Part shown: piece by piece, positions 25,639 through 36,513 of the stretch
How the letters are laid out: each line of letters opens with the position of its first letter
How positions within the stretch are numbered: position 1 is the stretch's first letter
Assembly: GCF_038784515.1 (NCBI RefSeq)
Contig: NZ_CP152376.1
Span: 4,588,001-4,652,000 of the forward strand
Origin: Rhodoferax sp. GW822-FHT02A01
Lineage (GTDB): Bacteria; Pseudomonadota; Gammaproteobacteria; Burkholderiales; Burkholderiaceae_C
Length of the DNA stretch: 64,000 nt
Direction: 5' to 3'
Position numbers and translations under genes: made by a program
Notes under the pieces: generated by a model
What the model was told of the DNA's origin: nothing
Databases searched by the model: none
The model's input: only the letters and a program-made list of their open reading frames with translations

Positions 25639-27915
25639 TCAGTCCGAGGCTTCGGGTGTGGAAACAAGGCTCAAGACTACAGTGACCAACAAACCGGCCA
25701 TAAAGCCAAACACCCCTGCCGATACGGGTTGAATCCCCATCCACAAACCACTCCCGTCCAGTCCCAGATGTTGACGCACACCCGCCTGATTGATCAGCAT
25801 GTAATAAATGGTGACCGCCAATCCGGTCAACATGCCTCCAATTGCGCCAACCCGCGTTGCACGGCGCCAGAAGATGCCAAGAACCATGGCTGGCACAAAT
25901 GCAGCGCCGGCCAATGAAAAGGAGGCAGCTACCAGATACAGGATGCCGGCCGGACGTTGCGCCGCCACATAGGCGGCAATCAATGCAACCACCAACAACG
26001 CGAACTTGGACCACATGACTCTGCGCATAGCCTGCGCCTTGCTACTGTCACCCTTGAAATACACGTCGTGCGCCAAGGCGTTGCCGATGGTAAGCAACAG
26101 CCCGTCCGCGGTAGACAAGGCAGCCGCAAGGCCACCAGCGGCCACCAATACCGAAACCACATAGGGCAAGCCACTGATTTCCGGCGATGCCAGCATCACC
26201 AGGTCAGGGCCGATCTTCAACTCGGCAAATTGCAGGATGCCGTCCCCGTTGACGTCGGAATAACTCAACAGCGAAGGATCGCGCGACCATTGGGCCATCC
26301 ATGCGGGTAGCGCGTCAAACTGCTGACCCACCAGATGAGCCATAACCTCGTATTTCACCAATACCGCCAGCGCTGGCGCGGAGACGTAAAGCAGTGCGAT
26401 AAATACCAAGGACCAGGCTACTGAGCGGCGCGTTTCCGCCACCGTCGGCGTCGTGTAGTAGCGGGTCAGCAAGTGGGGCAAACCAGCCGTTCCCACCATC
26501 AGACAGAACATCAGTGCCAGGAAGTTCAGGCGCGAGCTGTCAAAGATGCTTTGCTGCTCGGCAGAGCCATCAGGGTCACCTTCAAACGGTAATTGGTGTC
26601 GCGCCAGCCCGCCTAAAGGCTTAGACCGTTCGCGATAGTCAGATGCCTGATTGCTCCAGCGTTCGCGGGCAACCGACGCATCTCTCGGAAGAGCAGCCAG
26701 ATCATGGCGCAACTGATTAGCCGCATCGTCGTCTGCCTTACTGCCCATGGCATTGAGCTTGTTACGGATTTCCTGCCGTTCCTGGCGCAGCGACTGCTCC
26801 ACGTTCTGCAGCTTCTTTTCAAGCTGATCCGCTCGCTTGGCATATTCTGTAATGACTTGTCGCTCCAAAGGCGAATCCACCAGATCTTGCTCCAGTGTGG
26901 CGATCTTCTGCAGTTGTTGCCCGTATGCAATCGGAGCAAGAGGATTTCCGACCTGCTTGTACGCCAGCCAGGAAACCGGAATCAAAAACGCCAGGATCAT
27001 CACCCAATACTGAACAGCCTGCGTCCAGGTCACTGCGCGCATGCCTCCGAGGAAGGAGCACACCAGAACGCCTCCCAGGCCCAGCAGAATGCCTATTTCA
27101 AAGTGCACGCCCGTGATACGCGAAGTGATCAAGCCCACGCCGTAGATCTGTGCCACGACATAGGTAAAGGACACAACCACTGCGGCCATGGCAGCGATCA
27201 TGCGCGGCCATCGGCCACCGTAGCGTTTTGCAAAGTAATCGGGCACGGTGTAAAGGTTCAAGCGCCGCAGATACGGCGCCACAAGCAACGACACCAGACA
27301 GAAACCTCCGGTCCAACCCATGATGTAGGCGAGACCACCCGGTTGCCCGCCGTAACCGGAAAAGCCCTGCAGATACAGCCCTCCCGCCAGACTGATGAAG
27401 GACGCCGCACTCATCCAATCAGCAGCCGTTGCCATCCCGTTGTACAGCCCCGGAATGCGCCGACCCGCAACGTAATATTCACTGGCCTCCGAGGTGCGGC
27501 CATACACTCCGATGACGGAATACAACACCAGCGTGCACGAAAGGAAGATGCCGGCAATCCAGGCCTTGTGCATGCCCATACGCTCGGCGAAAGCCAACAC
27601 CAACAGCAGCGCAAGAATTCCCGCAACCACCAGCGCAAAGCGCCAGTGGTATTTGCGGGTACGCTGACGAAAGGCGATCTGATCGAACTCCGGATCAACT
27701 GGGTCACGCTGGTTGCTGGCACGCGCAAAGATCACCACGATGGCAATGAAGACCAGTAGGGATCCCTGCGCAGCGAACCAGAATGCTACGGGCCAGCCAG
27801 CAAAAACCTGCTGGAGATCGCGGGCAAAGAAGACCACCCCGAAGGATGAGGCGAACCACACCAGCAACAGCACCGCATGCAAGGGCCACTGCCGACGTGG
27901 AAACGCCATGGACAT
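25639..27915 (-). CDS. Sodium:solute symporter, VC_2705 type, fused to its small subunit (DUF4212)
   Basis: Inner-membrane sodium-coupled permease of about 758 residues. Residues 8-75 form a two-helix DUF4212 unit (RRQWPLHAVLLLVWFASS, FWFAAQGSLLVF), usually a separate small subunit. The large SSS part follows, with YYVAGRRIPGLYNGMATAADWMSAASF. An extra segment (about 329-463; 26,529-26,931) is rich in Glu/Arg/Gln and predicted coiled coil. A canonical EF-hand loop DVNGDGILQFAE is at 26,221-26,256. The family is related to acetate permease ActP; substrate not proven. The start ATG overlaps the ppsA stop (TGATG); ATG 27909 is an alternative. Confidence 0.85.
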   Translation of the reverse strand: MSMAFPRRQWPLHAVLLLVWFASSFGVVFFARDLQQVFAGWPVAFWFAAQGSLLVFIAIVVIFARASNQRDPVDPEFDQIAFRQRTRKYHWRFALVVAGILALLLVLAFAERMGMHKAWIAGIFLSCTLVLYSVIGVYGRTSEASEYYVAGRRIPGLYNGMATAADWMSAASFISLAGGLYLQGFSGYGGQPGGLAYIMGWTGGFCLVSLLVAPYLRRLNLYTVPDYFAKRYGGRWPRMIAAMAAVVVSFTYVVAQIYGVGLITSRITGVHFEIGILLGLGGVLVCSFLGGMRAVTWTQAVQYWVMILAFLIPVSWLAYKQVGNPLAPIAYGQQLQKIATLEQDLVDSPLERQVITEYAKRADQLEKKLQNVEQSLRQERQEIRNKLNAMGSKADDDAANQLRHDLAALPRDASVARERWSNQASDYRERSKPLGGLARHQLPFEGDPDGSAEQQSIFDSSRLNFLALMFCLMVGTAGLPHLLTRYYTTPTVAETRRSVAWSLVFIALLYVSAPALAVLVKYEVMAHLVGQQFDALPAWMAQWSRDPSLLSYSDVNGDGILQFAELKIGPDLVMLASPEISGLPYVVSVLVAAGGLAAALSTADGLLLTIGNALAHDVYFKGDSSKAQAMRRVMWSKFALLVVALIAAYVAAQRPAGILYLVAASFSLAGAAFVPAMVLGIFWRRATRVGAIGGMLTGLAVTIYYMLINQAGVRQHLGLDGSGLWMGIQPVSAGVFGFMAGLLVTVVLSLVSTPEASD

Positions 27916-30305
27916 CAAACGGCGAGCTGTTGCCAGGTAGCGATGACGGAGTCCGGATTCAGGGAAATGGAGGAAATGCCCTGATCCTTGAGCCAATGGG
28001 CGAAGTCTGGATGATCACTGGGTCCCTGACCGCAAATGCCCACATATTTGCCCTGGCGCTTGCATGCAGAAATCGCCATGGAAATCAGGGCCTTCACCGC
28101 AGGATCACGCTCATCGAAGTCTGCAGCCAGCACCTCCAGACCCGAATCACGGTCCAGGCCTAATGACAGTTGGGTCAGGTCGTTAGATCCAATGGAGAAG
28201 CCATCAAAATACTCCAGGAACTGATCAGCCAGCAGCGCGTTGCTGGGGATTTCGCACATCATGATCAGCTTGAGTTCGTTTTCCCCTCTGCGCAAACCAT
28301 GCTTGGCCATCAGGGTCGTGACCTTCTCTGCTTGGCCAAGGGTGCGCACGAAGGGCACCATCACCTGCACGTTGGTCAATCCCATGTCATTTCGTACGCG
28401 CTTGAGCGCCTCGCACTCCATGGCAAAGGCTTCGCCGAACTCCTCACTGACATAGCGCGCCGCACCGCGGAAGCCCAGCATGGGGTTCTCTTCTTCCGGC
28501 TCGTAGCGGCTGCCACCGATCAGCTTGCGGTATTCATTGCTCTTGAAGTCCGACAGACGCACGATGACCGGCTTGGGCCAGAACGCGGCGGCAATGGTTG
28601 CTACCCCTTCGGCGACTCGGTCCACGTAAAACGCCTTGGGTGAGGCATGGCCCCGTGCCACCGACTCCACTGCCTTCTTGAGGTCCGCATCCACATTGGG
28701 ATAGTCCAGGATCGCTTTGGGGTGCACGCCAATGTTGTTGTTGATGATGAATTCCAGACGGGCCAAGCCCACGCCTTGATTGGGCAACTGGCAGAAATCA
28801 AATGCCAACTGGGGATTGCCCACATTCATCATGATCTTCACGGGAATGTCAGGCATTTCACCGCGCTGGACTTCCGATACTTCGGTTTCCAGCAGGCCGT
28901 CATAAACAAAACCGGTGTCACCTTCCGCGCAGCTCACGGTCACCAGCGTAGAGTCCTTGAGGGTTTCGGTGGCGTGTCCACAACCCACTACAGCAGGAAT
29001 ACCCAGCTCACGCGCAATGATGGCGGCATGACAGGTGCGCCCGCCACGATTGGTCACGATTGCAGAAGCACGCTTCATCACCGGCTCCCAGTTGGGATCG
29101 GTCATGTCGGTCACCAGAATGTCCCCGGCCTGAACCTGGTCCATGTCTGCAATGCTGTGCACGATGCGCACTGGACCAGTTCCGATCTTTTGGCCAATGG
29201 CACGCCCTTCCACCAGGACAGTTCCCCGGCCCTTGAGCTTGTAGCGGTGTTCCACCTTGTCACTGGTCTGGCTCTTCACGGTCTCCGGACGCGCCTGGAG
29301 GATGTAGAGCAGACCGTCCAGGCCATCTTTACCCCATTCGATGTCCATGGGACGGCCATAGTGCTCCTCGATAACCAGGGCGTACTTAGCCAGTTGCTCT
29401 ACATCGGCATCCGTCAGGGAATACCGGTTGCGCATTTCGGTCGGCACGTCGATGGTCTTGATCAGCTTGCCCGTCGCGGCCTTTTCTTCGGGCGTGGAGA
29501 ACTCCATCTGCAGCAATTTGGAGCCCAGGCTACGCCGGATGATGGCCCTTTTGCCCGCACGGAGCATGGGTTTGTGCACGTAAAACTCGTCCGGATTCAC
29601 TGCGCCCTGCACCACCGTTTCGCCCAGACCGTAGCTGGAGGTGATGAACACCACATCGGAAAAACCGGACTCGGTATCGATCGTGAACATGACACCTGAC
29701 GCGCCGATGTCCGAGCGCACCATACGTTGCACGCCAGCACTGAGCGCCACTACGTCGTGGGCAAAACCCTTGTGAACCCGGTAGCTGATGGCACGGTCGT
29801 TGTAGAGGGAGGCGAACACTTCACGAATCTTGTGCAGCACTTCTTCAATGCCCATCACGTTCAGGAAGGTCTCCTGCTGGCCGGCAAATGATGCGTCTGG
29901 CAGATCTTCGGCTGTGGCAGAAGAACGCACGGCAAAAGATGCCTTGTCGTTGCCTGCGCTCAGTACCGCGAATGCGTCGCGGATGCCCTTTTCCAGTTCT
30001 GGTGGGAAGGGTTGAGCCTCCAGCATGGCGCGAATTTCCGCTCCGGCCACAGCCAGTGCGCGCACGTCCTCGATGTCCAGCTTCGCCAGACGATCGCTGA
30101 TACGCTTGTCCAGATTGTCAAATTTCAGGAATTCGCGAAAGGCATGCGCGGTGGTGGCAAATCCCGTGGGGACCCTTACACCTTGCGGCAGTTGGGAGAT
30201 CATCTCCCCCAAACTGGCGTTTTTGCCGCCAACCGATGCGACATCGGTCATGCGCAAATGCTCAAACGGGACAACCAGATCGGTTGGGCTAAAAAGGTTC
30301 GACAT
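27915..30305 (-). CDS. ppsA: Phosphoenolpyruvate synthase (pyruvate, water dikinase)
   Basis: Converts pyruvate and ATP to PEP, AMP and phosphate in gluconeogenesis. 796 residues. N-terminal ATP-grasp domain ([13 protein letters not shown]), swivelling domain with the phosphohistidine in [15 protein letters not shown], and a PEP-binding TIM barrel ending [17 protein letters not shown] 30305 has GGAG upstream. Divergent from ppsR, its dedicated regulator, and translationally linked to the symporter. Confidence 0.97.
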   Translation of the reverse strand: MSNLFSPTDLVVPFEHLRMTDVASVGGKNASLGEMISQLPQGVRVPTGFATTAHAFREFLKFDNLDKRISDRLAKLDIEDVRALAVAGAEIRAMLEAQPFPPELEKGIRDAFAVLSAGNDKASFAVRSSATAEDLPDASFAGQQETFLNVMGIEEVLHKIREVFASLYNDRAISYRVHKGFAHDVVALSAGVQRMVRSDIGASGVMFTIDTESGFSDVVFITSSYGLGETVVQGAVNPDEFYVHKPMLRAGKRAIIRRSLGSKLLQMEFSTPEEKAATGKLIKTIDVPTEMRNRYSLTDADVEQLAKYALVIEEHYGRPMDIEWGKDGLDGLLYILQARPETVKSQTSDKVEHRYKLKGRGTVLVEGRAIGQKIGTGPVRIVHSIADMDQVQAGDILVTDMTDPNWEPVMKRASAIVTNRGGRTCHAAIIARELGIPAVVGCGHATETLKDSTLVTVSCAEGDTGFVYDGLLETEVSEVQRGEMPDIPVKIMMNVGNPQLAFDFCQLPNQGVGLARLEFIINNNIGVHPKAILDYPNVDADLKKAVESVARGHASPKAFYVDRVAEGVATIAAAFWPKPVIVRLSDFKSNEYRKLIGGSRYEPEEENPMLGFRGAARYVSEEFGEAFAMECEALKRVRNDMGLTNVQVMVPFVRTLGQAEKVTTLMAKHGLRRGENELKLIMMCEIPSNALLADQFLEYFDGFSIGSNDLTQLSLGLDRDSGLEVLAADFDERDPAVKALISMAISACKRQGKYVGICGQGPSDHPDFAHWLKDQGISSISLNPDSVIATWQQLAV

Positions 30306-30455
30306 AGCAATGCTCCAGAGTTTAAAAACCGGTGTGAGCCGCCTTTGCACCGCACGCTATATTGTTGGAGTTCTGTGCGCGTAGACCGTGCAAAATGCGC
30401 TAAATTGCCAGCATTGTAGGGCGCCGCCCCTGCCCCAACCTCAATTTCGTCCACC

Positions 30456-31277
30456 ATGCCACAACGCACTGTATTTTTTGTCTCCGACGGAACCGGTATC
30501 ACCGCTGAAACGTTCGGAAACGCCATCCTGGCCCAATTCGAGACAAAGGCACACCATGTACGCCTTCCATTCATCGATACCGTGGACAAGGCGCATCAGG
30601 CAACGCGACAGATCAACCATGCGGCGCTGGTTGACGGCAATCGCCCCATCGTATTCAGCACCCTGGTGAACATGGAGGTCCTCAAGGTCATTGAGGAGCA
30701 TTGCAACGGCATGCTTCTGGACATGTTCGGGACGTTTGTGCATCCGTTGGAGAACGAGTTGGGCATCAAGTCCAATCACCGCATTGGGCGTTTCAGTGAC
30801 GCCAGCAAAAGCAAGGAATACAACGACCGCATTGAGGCGATCAACTTCTCGCTGGCCCATGACGACGGTCAATTGAACCGGGACCTGGAGATGTCCGACG
30901 TGATTCTGGTCGGCGTGAGCCGTAGCGGAAAGACACCAACTTCTCTGTACCTGGCCATGCAATATGGGCTCAAGGCTTCCAACTACCCTCTGATTCCGGA
31001 AGATTTCGACCGACGCCAGTTGCCGCCGGCATTAGTACCGCACAAGGGCAAGTTGTTCGGATTGACGATTCAGCCTGAACGCCTAAGCGAAATCCGACAA
31101 GAGCGGCGGCCCAACTCCCGCTACGCTTCTCTGGAGAACTGCCGCATGGAGGTCAACGAAGCGGAAGCCATGATGCGCCGGGCCGGCATCCGCTCACTGT
31201 CCACAACGACCAAGTCGATCGAAGAGATCGCCACAACGATTCTTCAGGAAATCCACCCGGGCCGACTGGCCTATTGA
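30456..31277 (+). CDS. ppsR: PEP synthase regulatory kinase/pyrophosphorylase
   Basis: DUF299 protein that inactivates PEP synthase by ADP-dependent phosphorylation of a threonine next to the catalytic histidine and reverses it with phosphate. 273 residues. [16 protein letters not shown] at the start and the P-loop-like [16 protein letters not shown] near 152 are diagnostic. Divergent from ppsA across 150 bases, which supports PEP synthase rather than PPDK as target. Confidence 0.96.
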   Translation: MPQRTVFFVSDGTGITAETFGNAILAQFETKAHHVRLPFIDTVDKAHQATRQINHAALVDGNRPIVFSTLVNMEVLKVIEEHCNGMLLDMFGTFVHPLENELGIKSNHRIGRFSDASKSKEYNDRIEAINFSLAHDDGQLNRDLEMSDVILVGVSRSGKTPTSLYLAMQYGLKASNYPLIPEDFDRRQLPPALVPHKGKLFGLTIQPERLSEIRQERRPNSRYASLENCRMEVNEAEAMMRRAGIRSLSTTTKSIEEIATTILQEIHPGRLAY

Positions 31278-31278
31278 A

Positions 31279-31686
31279 TTAGAGGCCGATTGCCGCAATA
31301 CCGGCCTTGGCGATTTGCGCATCCTCAGTGGACTTCACGCCGCTGACCCCAACGGCGCCCAGGCATTGTCCGTCCTTGATGATCGGCACACCACCCTCGA
31401 GCATGCCGTCCAAGCCTGGGGCACTGAGGAAGGAAACGCGCCCGCCATTGATCATGTCCTCATAGGCCTTGCTTTCACGTCGACCCATGGCCGCCGTTTG
31501 GGCCTTTCCCGGAGCAATATGAGCGGACACAGGCGCAGCCCCATCCAGACGTTGCAGCCACAGCATGTGCCCCCCATCATCCACAATACAAATGGTGACA
31601 GCCCAGTTGTTTTTCTGCGCTTCGGCCTCCGCGGCGGCGGCGATGGCTTTGACTTCGGCGGCTTCCAGTACGTATTTTGATTTCAT
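31279..31686 (-). CDS. GlcG/HbpS-family heme-binding-like protein
   Basis: 135-residue protein of the GlcG/PduO-C/HbpS fold. ITICIVDDGGHMLWLQRLDGA-like core (here TICIVDDGGH), SAHIAPGKAQTAA and the C-terminal GAVGVSGVKSTEDAQIA are typical. No signal peptide is visible after ATG 31686. Relatives bind heme or cobalamin or lie in glycolate operons; neither can be claimed here. Convergent with ppsR, with one base between the stops. Confidence 0.82.
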   Translation of the reverse strand: MKSKYVLEAAEVKAIAAAAEAEAQKNNWAVTICIVDDGGHMLWLQRLDGAAPVSAHIAPGKAQTAAMGRRESKAYEDMINGGRVSFLSAPGLDGMLEGGVPIIKDGQCLGAVGVSGVKSTEDAQIAKAGIAAIGL

Positions 31687-31869
31687 GACAAGTCCAGATT
31701 CTGTGCAAAACGGCAAGCATAACTGCACCCTGCCCCGCCATTACGGTGTCCAAAGGCACATCAGCCCTACAAGAAATCGGTGCAATGGTGCTTTCTTTAC
31801 CGGCACAGACCTTGATAAAGCCTAAAATTGCCGCACCTACCACGTAGGTTTTTTACCAGGAGATTGACT

Positions 31870-32565
31870 ATGACTGATCGCTATACCACGCTGGGCTCCA
31901 GCTTTGGCTACGGCATATCCGCAGAACAGCGCAACAAGGTGCTGCGCAATACCTATTGGCTGCTGGCACTGAGCATGGTGCCCACGGTGCTGGGTGCATG
32001 GGTGGGTGTGGCCTCGGGTATTGGCCAGTTGTTCACTGGCGGGCTGGGCATGATCTTGTTCCTGGTCATGGCCTTTGGCTTCATTTTCGCCATTGAGAAG
32101 ACAAAGAATTCAGCGGCTGGCGTGCCGGTCTTGCTGGGATTCACCTTTTTCATGGGGTTGATGCTCTCGCGCATGATTGAATTGACGTTGGGCTTCCGCA
32201 ATGGCCCTGAGCTCATCATGACGGCCTTCGGTGGTACTGCAGGTGTGTTTCTGGTCATGGCCAGCTTGGCCAGCGTCATCAAACGCGATCTGTCGGGCTT
32301 GGGCAAGTGGTTGTTTGTCGGCTTGGTCGTGCTGATGGTTGGCAGCCTGATCAATCTGTTTGTTGGCTCCAGCACCGGTATGCTCGTGGTATCAGTTGCG
32401 GCCATCGGCATTTTCAGCGCCTACATGTTGTACGACATCAAGCGCATCATTGACGGTGGCGAAACCAACTACATCACGGCCACTCTGGCCTTGTATCTGG
32501 ATATCATCAACGTCTTCCAGAACCTGCTTGCATTGCTGGGCATCTTTGGCGGCGAGCGCGACTGA
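31870..32565 (+). CDS. Bax inhibitor-1/YccA family membrane protein
   Basis: Inner-membrane protein, 231 residues with seven hydrophobic segments; the family signature TALGFT-like region and the C-terminal ISAYMLYDIK-like stretch (FSAYMLYDIKRI) with YITATLALYLDIINVF are clear. The E. coli homologue YccA interacts with the FtsH protease. ATG 31870 is preceded by an AGGAGATTGACT ribosome site. Followed directly by a terminator. Confidence 0.9.
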   Translation: MTDRYTTLGSSFGYGISAEQRNKVLRNTYWLLALSMVPTVLGAWVGVASGIGQLFTGGLGMILFLVMAFGFIFAIEKTKNSAAGVPVLLGFTFFMGLMLSRMIELTLGFRNGPELIMTAFGGTAGVFLVMASLASVIKRDLSGLGKWLFVGLVVLMVGSLINLFVGSSTGMLVVSVAAIGIFSAYMLYDIKRIIDGGETNYITATLALYLDIINVFQNLLALLGIFGGERD

Positions 32566-32584
32566 TCGATCGGACACGATTGTA

Positions 32585-32612
32585 TAAAAGGGGCCCTTTA
32601 CGGGCCCTTTTT
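32585..32612 (+). terminator. Intrinsic terminator after the YccA-like gene
   Basis: AAAGGGGCCC and GGGCCCTTTTT form a stem around TTTAC with one bulged G, followed by a T-run, about 20 bases after the stop codon. Confidence 0.85.
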
Positions 32613-32690
32613 ACTGCTTAAGAATATGGCGCTATCCTCAACTTGACCGCACGCACGTCGATAAACAGTTATGTCCTATTGGCTTTTCCC

Positions 32691-33092
32691 ATGATTGCAC
32701 GCTCCCTTCTACTGGCATTGACCCTTCTTTTGACTGGCTGCGATCTGATAGACCAGCTATTGGCTGACCCGAAAGCCATTCAGAAAGAGGCTGATGCCAA
32801 AGCGATTGGCAGCGCCTGCCGCTATGGCATGCGCAACATCGAGGACTGCTATGCCATGAATGAAAAGGCGTCCAAAGCCGCCATCTTCAGTGGATGGAAG
32901 GAGATGGATCAGTACATGCGGGAAAACAAGATTGAAGGTGTGGAACCCAAAGGCGTGAAAGCCGAACCGGTTCCCCCCGTGGCCGCTGGCGAGGAAGTCG
33001 TATCCGAGCCGAAGAACAAGAAAGACGCGGCCGAAAGCAAGACAAAAGCAAAACCCAAACCCGCAGAAACCAAAGCCGCTGAAAAGGGCTAG
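32691..33092 (+). CDS. Small lipoprotein of unknown function
   Basis: 133-residue predicted lipoprotein. The signal peptide MIARSLLLALTLLLTGC ends in the lipobox LTGC. The mature N-terminal half contains two cysteines (SACRYG, EDCYAM) that could form a disulfide; the C-terminal half is a Lys/Ala/Glu/Pro-rich tail. I do not recognise the family. ATG 32691 lacks a clear SD; an in-frame TTG at 32643 would put 16 residues before the signal sequence and seems unlikely. Convergent with rlmD. Confidence 0.72.
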   Translation: MIARSLLLALTLLLTGCDLIDQLLADPKAIQKEADAKAIGSACRYGMRNIEDCYAMNEKASKAAIFSGWKEMDQYMRENKIEGVEPKGVKAEPVPPVAAGEEVVSEPKNKKDAAESKTKAKPKPAETKAAEKG

Positions 33093-33100
33093 AAGAGCGT

Positions 33101-33125
33101 CCGAAGGCCCAATCCCGGCCCTCGG
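33101..33125. terminator. Possible hairpin between the lipoprotein gene and rlmD
   Basis: CCGAAGGCC and GGCCCTCGG form a nine-base stem with one mismatch between two convergent stops. It has no T-run, so its role as a terminator is uncertain. Confidence 0.35.
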
Positions 33126-33132
33126 TTAGCGT

Positions 33133-34599
33133 TCAGCTCAGCAGGTCAAATACCGCAATGCTCTCAACGTGTGCCGTATGCGGAAACATATTGATCACAC
33201 CAGCAGCTGTACAGCGATAACCTGCCTCGGTCACCAGTACGCCAGCATCGCGCGCCAAGGTAGCGGGATTGCAGCTTACATAGACGATGCGCTTCGGTGG
33301 CGTCCAGGCTGAAGCGTCACCGGCAGCTGCCCCACCATCGGATGAGCGCAGAGCAGCCAGCGCCTGGACCAAGGCAAAGGCGCCCTCCCTGGGGGGATCC
33401 ACCAGCCACTTGTCGGATACGCCATCCGAGCTGAGCATCTCGGGCGTCATTTCGAACAAATTGCGGGCCACAAAGCGGGTCGGCGCCAGGGCCGGTTGTA
33501 CGCCTGCGGTTGCCGCATTAAAGCTGCAATTTTCGCGAGATCGGGCGACCAGTGACTCTGCCCCCTCTACCCCAAGAACCTCTCGTGCCTGACGCGCCAA
33601 CGCGAGCGTGAAGTTTCCCAAGCCGCAGAACCAGTCAATGACGCGCTCATGCTTTTGTACGTCGAGCAGGGCCAACGCACGCACTACCAGTGTTCTGTTG
33701 ATGAACGGGTTCACCTGTGTAAAGTCCGTGGGCCTAAAGGGCATGGTGATGCCGAACTCGGGCAAGTGGTAGGCCAATGTCGGGGTTTCGTGTCCAGCCC
33801 GCTCATCCAGTCGCACGATGGTGTCCGGCCCTTTGGCCTGCAGCCACCACTGCACGCCGGGATGCGCTGCGGCAAAGTCGCGCAGTCTTTCCTTGTCGGT
33901 ATGACTTAGGGCCTCCATGTGCCGCAACACCAACGCCATGACGGCACCTTGCCCTTCCGCACCCGGCAAATCACCCACTGCGAGCTCAATCTGCGGCAAG
34001 GTCTGGACGGCATCCATCGATGCGATCAACCCGCGCAACGGCATCAACAAGGCGCTGACCTTGGCAGGCAGAACGTGGCACTCCTTCATGTCTGCGACAA
34101 AATGGCTTTTGCGCTCGTGAAAACCGATCAATACGGAGCCCTTCTTGCGCACGTACCGCACCGACAGACGTGCGCGATAGCGGTAACCCCAGGTTGGACC
34201 TTCGATCGGACGCATGACGTTACCCGCCTTAACCTTCCCGATGTGCCACAGGTTATCCTCCAGCACCCGCTGTTTGACAGCGACCTGTGCACCAATGTGC
34301 AGATGTTGCATCTTGCAGCCGCCGCAAGCACCTTCGTGCAGACCGAAATGAGGGCAGACGGGTCTAACACGCTGTGAAGACTCCTTGTGAATCTCGCTCA
34401 GCGTGCCTTTTTCAAAGCTGCTTTTGCTGCGGTTGATGCGTGCACTGACCGTTTCAAAAGGCAAGGCGCCTTCGATGAAGACTACCTTTCCATCGGGTTT
34501 GTGGGCAACGCCCTGGGCTTCCAGGTCCAGGGATTTGACGGCAAGCCAGCCATCGGGAAGCTGCGCTTCAACAATTGGGGGAGTGGTGGTTTCTTCCAT
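33133..34599 (-). CDS. rlmD: 23S rRNA (uracil-1939-C5)-methyltransferase
   Basis: SAM-dependent enzyme with a [4Fe-4S] cluster. 488 residues. N-terminal TRAM domain; cluster cysteines in [14 protein letters not shown] plus one further Cys; SAM region [14 protein letters not shown]; catalytic cysteine in [13 protein letters not shown]. Just downstream of rpoS on the same strand (gap 18 bases). Confidence 0.92.
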   Translation of the reverse strand: MEETTTPPIVEAQLPDGWLAVKSLDLEAQGVAHKPDGKVVFIEGALPFETVSARINRSKSSFEKGTLSEIHKESSQRVRPVCPHFGLHEGACGGCKMQHLHIGAQVAVKQRVLEDNLWHIGKVKAGNVMRPIEGPTWGYRYRARLSVRYVRKKGSVLIGFHERKSHFVADMKECHVLPAKVSALLMPLRGLIASMDAVQTLPQIELAVGDLPGAEGQGAVMALVLRHMEALSHTDKERLRDFAAAHPGVQWWLQAKGPDTIVRLDERAGHETPTLAYHLPEFGITMPFRPTDFTQVNPFINRTLVVRALALLDVQKHERVIDWFCGLGNFTLALARQAREVLGVEGAESLVARSRENCSFNAATAGVQPALAPTRFVARNLFEMTPEMLSSDGVSDKWLVDPPREGAFALVQALAALRSSDGGAAAGDASAWTPPKRIVYVSCNPATLARDAGVLVTEAGYRCTAAGVINMFPHTAHVESIAVFDLLS

Positions 34600-34617
34600 C
34601 CCCCGATTGTCTCAGGG

Positions 34618-35580
34618 TTACATCAACGCATCCCGGCTGATGCCACGCCGGGAGAGGAGTCGCTTGAGCTTGAACAGCGCCTCGTTCTGCACCTGACGCA
34701 CGCGCTCCTTGGTCATGCCTAGACGCTCGCTGATGACTTCCAGTGTTTGCGCGTCGGTATCATGCAATCCGAAGCGCGACTCTATGATCTCGCGTTCACG
34801 TGGGACCAGTGTGCCCACCCATTCCGTCAGCAGCCTATCAACTTCGTGGGCCTGGGTCAGGTGCTCCGGGCCGAGCGTCAGTTCGTCCACCAGCAGATCT
34901 CCCAGGCTTTGGTCCTGGCCTTGCGGGTCCATGCTGGCATCCAGGGATCGCGGTGTCTCTGCCATCGCCAGCAACTCGCCCACGTGGGCCGCCTCTGTGC
35001 CCAGCAAAGCGGCAATGTCATCGTTGCGAATGCCATCAGGGCGCTGGGATACCAGGGACGCGTCATTCTCAAGCAGACGCTTGGCGCGCAGCACCTGATG
35101 GACTTCCCGAACGATGTTGACCGGCAGGCGCACTGCACGCCCCTGGTACATCAGAGCTCTATCCACTGACTGGCGTATCCACCAGGTTGCATAGGTGGAA
35201 AAGCGAAACCCGCGTTCGGGTTCAAACTTGTCAATGGCGTGCATCAGGCCCAGGTTACCCTCTTCGATCAGGTCAACCAGTGGAACACCACGTCCTGCAT
35301 AGGCTTTGGCAATGCTGATCACCAGCCGCAGATTATGTTCAATCATGCTTTGCCGTGCTGCAAAGTCGCCAGCCTTTACGCGACGCGCTGTTTCCAGCTC
35401 TTCTTCTGCAGTAAACAATTTAGCCCTGCGCACACCGCGCAGGTAGACAGACAGCGCATCTGCAGACTCATCGCCCGCATGCAGCTCCAAAACATCCCTA
35501 ACCAGTTCAGTATCGACTGGTGATTCCCCATCCAAGGAATCATTCAAGGGATTCAAAAGCTCCTGAATGTCCTTTTTCAT
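34618..35580 (-). CDS. rpoS: Stationary-phase sigma factor RpoS
   Basis: Sigma-70-family factor for general stress and stationary phase. 320 residues. Region 1.2 starts [21 protein letters not shown]; region 2 has [20 protein letters not shown]; region 4 ends [19 protein letters not shown]. Preceded by nlpD with 11 bases between, the order used for RpoS across proteobacteria; in E. coli the main promoter lies within nlpD. Confidence 0.96.
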   Translation of the reverse strand: MKKDIQELLNPLNDSLDGESPVDTELVRDVLELHAGDESADALSVYLRGVRRAKLFTAEEELETARRVKAGDFAARQSMIEHNLRLVISIAKAYAGRGVPLVDLIEEGNLGLMHAIDKFEPERGFRFSTYATWWIRQSVDRALMYQGRAVRLPVNIVREVHQVLRAKRLLENDASLVSQRPDGIRNDDIAALLGTEAAHVGELLAMAETPRSLDASMDPQGQDQSLGDLLVDELTLGPEHLTQAHEVDRLLTEWVGTLVPREREIIESRFGLHDTDAQTLEVISERLGMTKERVRQVQNEALFKLKRLLSRRGISRDALM

Positions 35581-35591
35581 GGCTCACACCA

Positions 35592-36494
35592 TCACTTGGC
35601 TGGCAGGTATTTGAGAGGATCCACCGGCTTGCCCTGGCGACGGACTTCGAAATGCAGCTTAACCTTATCAGCGTCGCTATTGCCCATCTCAGCAATCTTC
35701 TGCCCCTTCTTGACCACCTGGTCTTCCTTTACCAGCAAGCTCTGGTTGTGCGCATATGCAGTGAGAAAGGTGTTGTTGTGTTTGAGAATGATCAGATTGC
35801 CATAGCCACGCAATCCGGCCCCGGCATACACCACCTTGCCATCTGCCGAGGCCAGCACCGGGTCACCCGCAGCGCCGGAGATATCAACGCCCTTGTTCTT
35901 GGCTTCGTCAAATTCGCCGACCACGACCCCCTTTGCCGGCCAGATCCATGCCAGATCCTCGTCGCTGCCGGCGGCCACCGGGGCAACTGCGGATGCTGGC
36001 GCCGAGGCAGCCTTGGCAGTGCTTGGCACTGCAGCAGGCGCAGAAGCAGGCTTGGCCGGTGCAGAAGCCGCAGCCGATGCTGCGGCCGCGGCTGGTGTGG
36101 CAATGGGCGTGGTGGTCACGGCACCGGTGGTCACCGGCTTGGTCACTACCACCGCTTCACCGGTGGGCGGCACCACACGCAGCACCTGCCCCACCTCGAT
36201 GTGATTGGGATTGTCCAGATTGTTCCAGCGCGCAATGTCCTTGTTGCTCTGCCCAGAATCCAGACCGATGCGAATCAGTGTGTCGCCAGGTTTGACGGTG
36301 TAGTAACCAGGCTTGCCTGCGTTTTCAAAGCCCGGCGGCGGTTTGACGGCGGTCGCAACGGTTGGCACGGAAGATGTGGATGCACCCCTATCCTCCACCG
36401 GTGCACGGTTCATGGGGCTGGAGCCGCAACCAGCCAGACTGAGTAGCGACACGACTGCACCCAAAACAACTGCACGATTCAAGATACGGGACAT
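35592..36494 (-). CDS. nlpD: LysM-M23 lipoprotein NlpD
   Basis: Envelope lipoprotein of about 300 residues. Signal peptide with lipobox LSLAGC, LysM domain (YYTVKPGDTLIRIGLDSG), an Ala/Pro-rich linker and a C-terminal LytM (M23) domain ending HFEVRRQGKPVDPLKYLP. The HxxxD/HxH zinc ligands look partly degenerate, as in EnvC/NlpD activators of amidases for daughter-cell separation. ATG 36494 precedes the signal sequence; an upstream ATG at 36521 would bury it. Confidence 0.93.
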   Translation of the reverse strand: MSRILNRAVVLGAVVSLLSLAGCGSSPMNRAPVEDRGASTSSVPTVATAVKPPPGFENAGKPGYYTVKPGDTLIRIGLDSGQSNKDIARWNNLDNPNHIEVGQVLRVVPPTGEAVVVTKPVTTGAVTTTPIATPAAAAASAAASAPAKPASAPAAVPSTAKAASAPASAVAPVAAGSDEDLAWIWPAKGVVVGEFDEAKNKGVDISGAAGDPVLASADGKVVYAGAGLRGYGNLIILKHNNTFLTAYAHNQSLLVKEDQVVKKGQKIAEMGNSDADKVKLHFEVRRQGKPVDPLKYLPAK

Positions 36495-36513
36495 AAACAC
36501 TTTCTTGCTAGTT

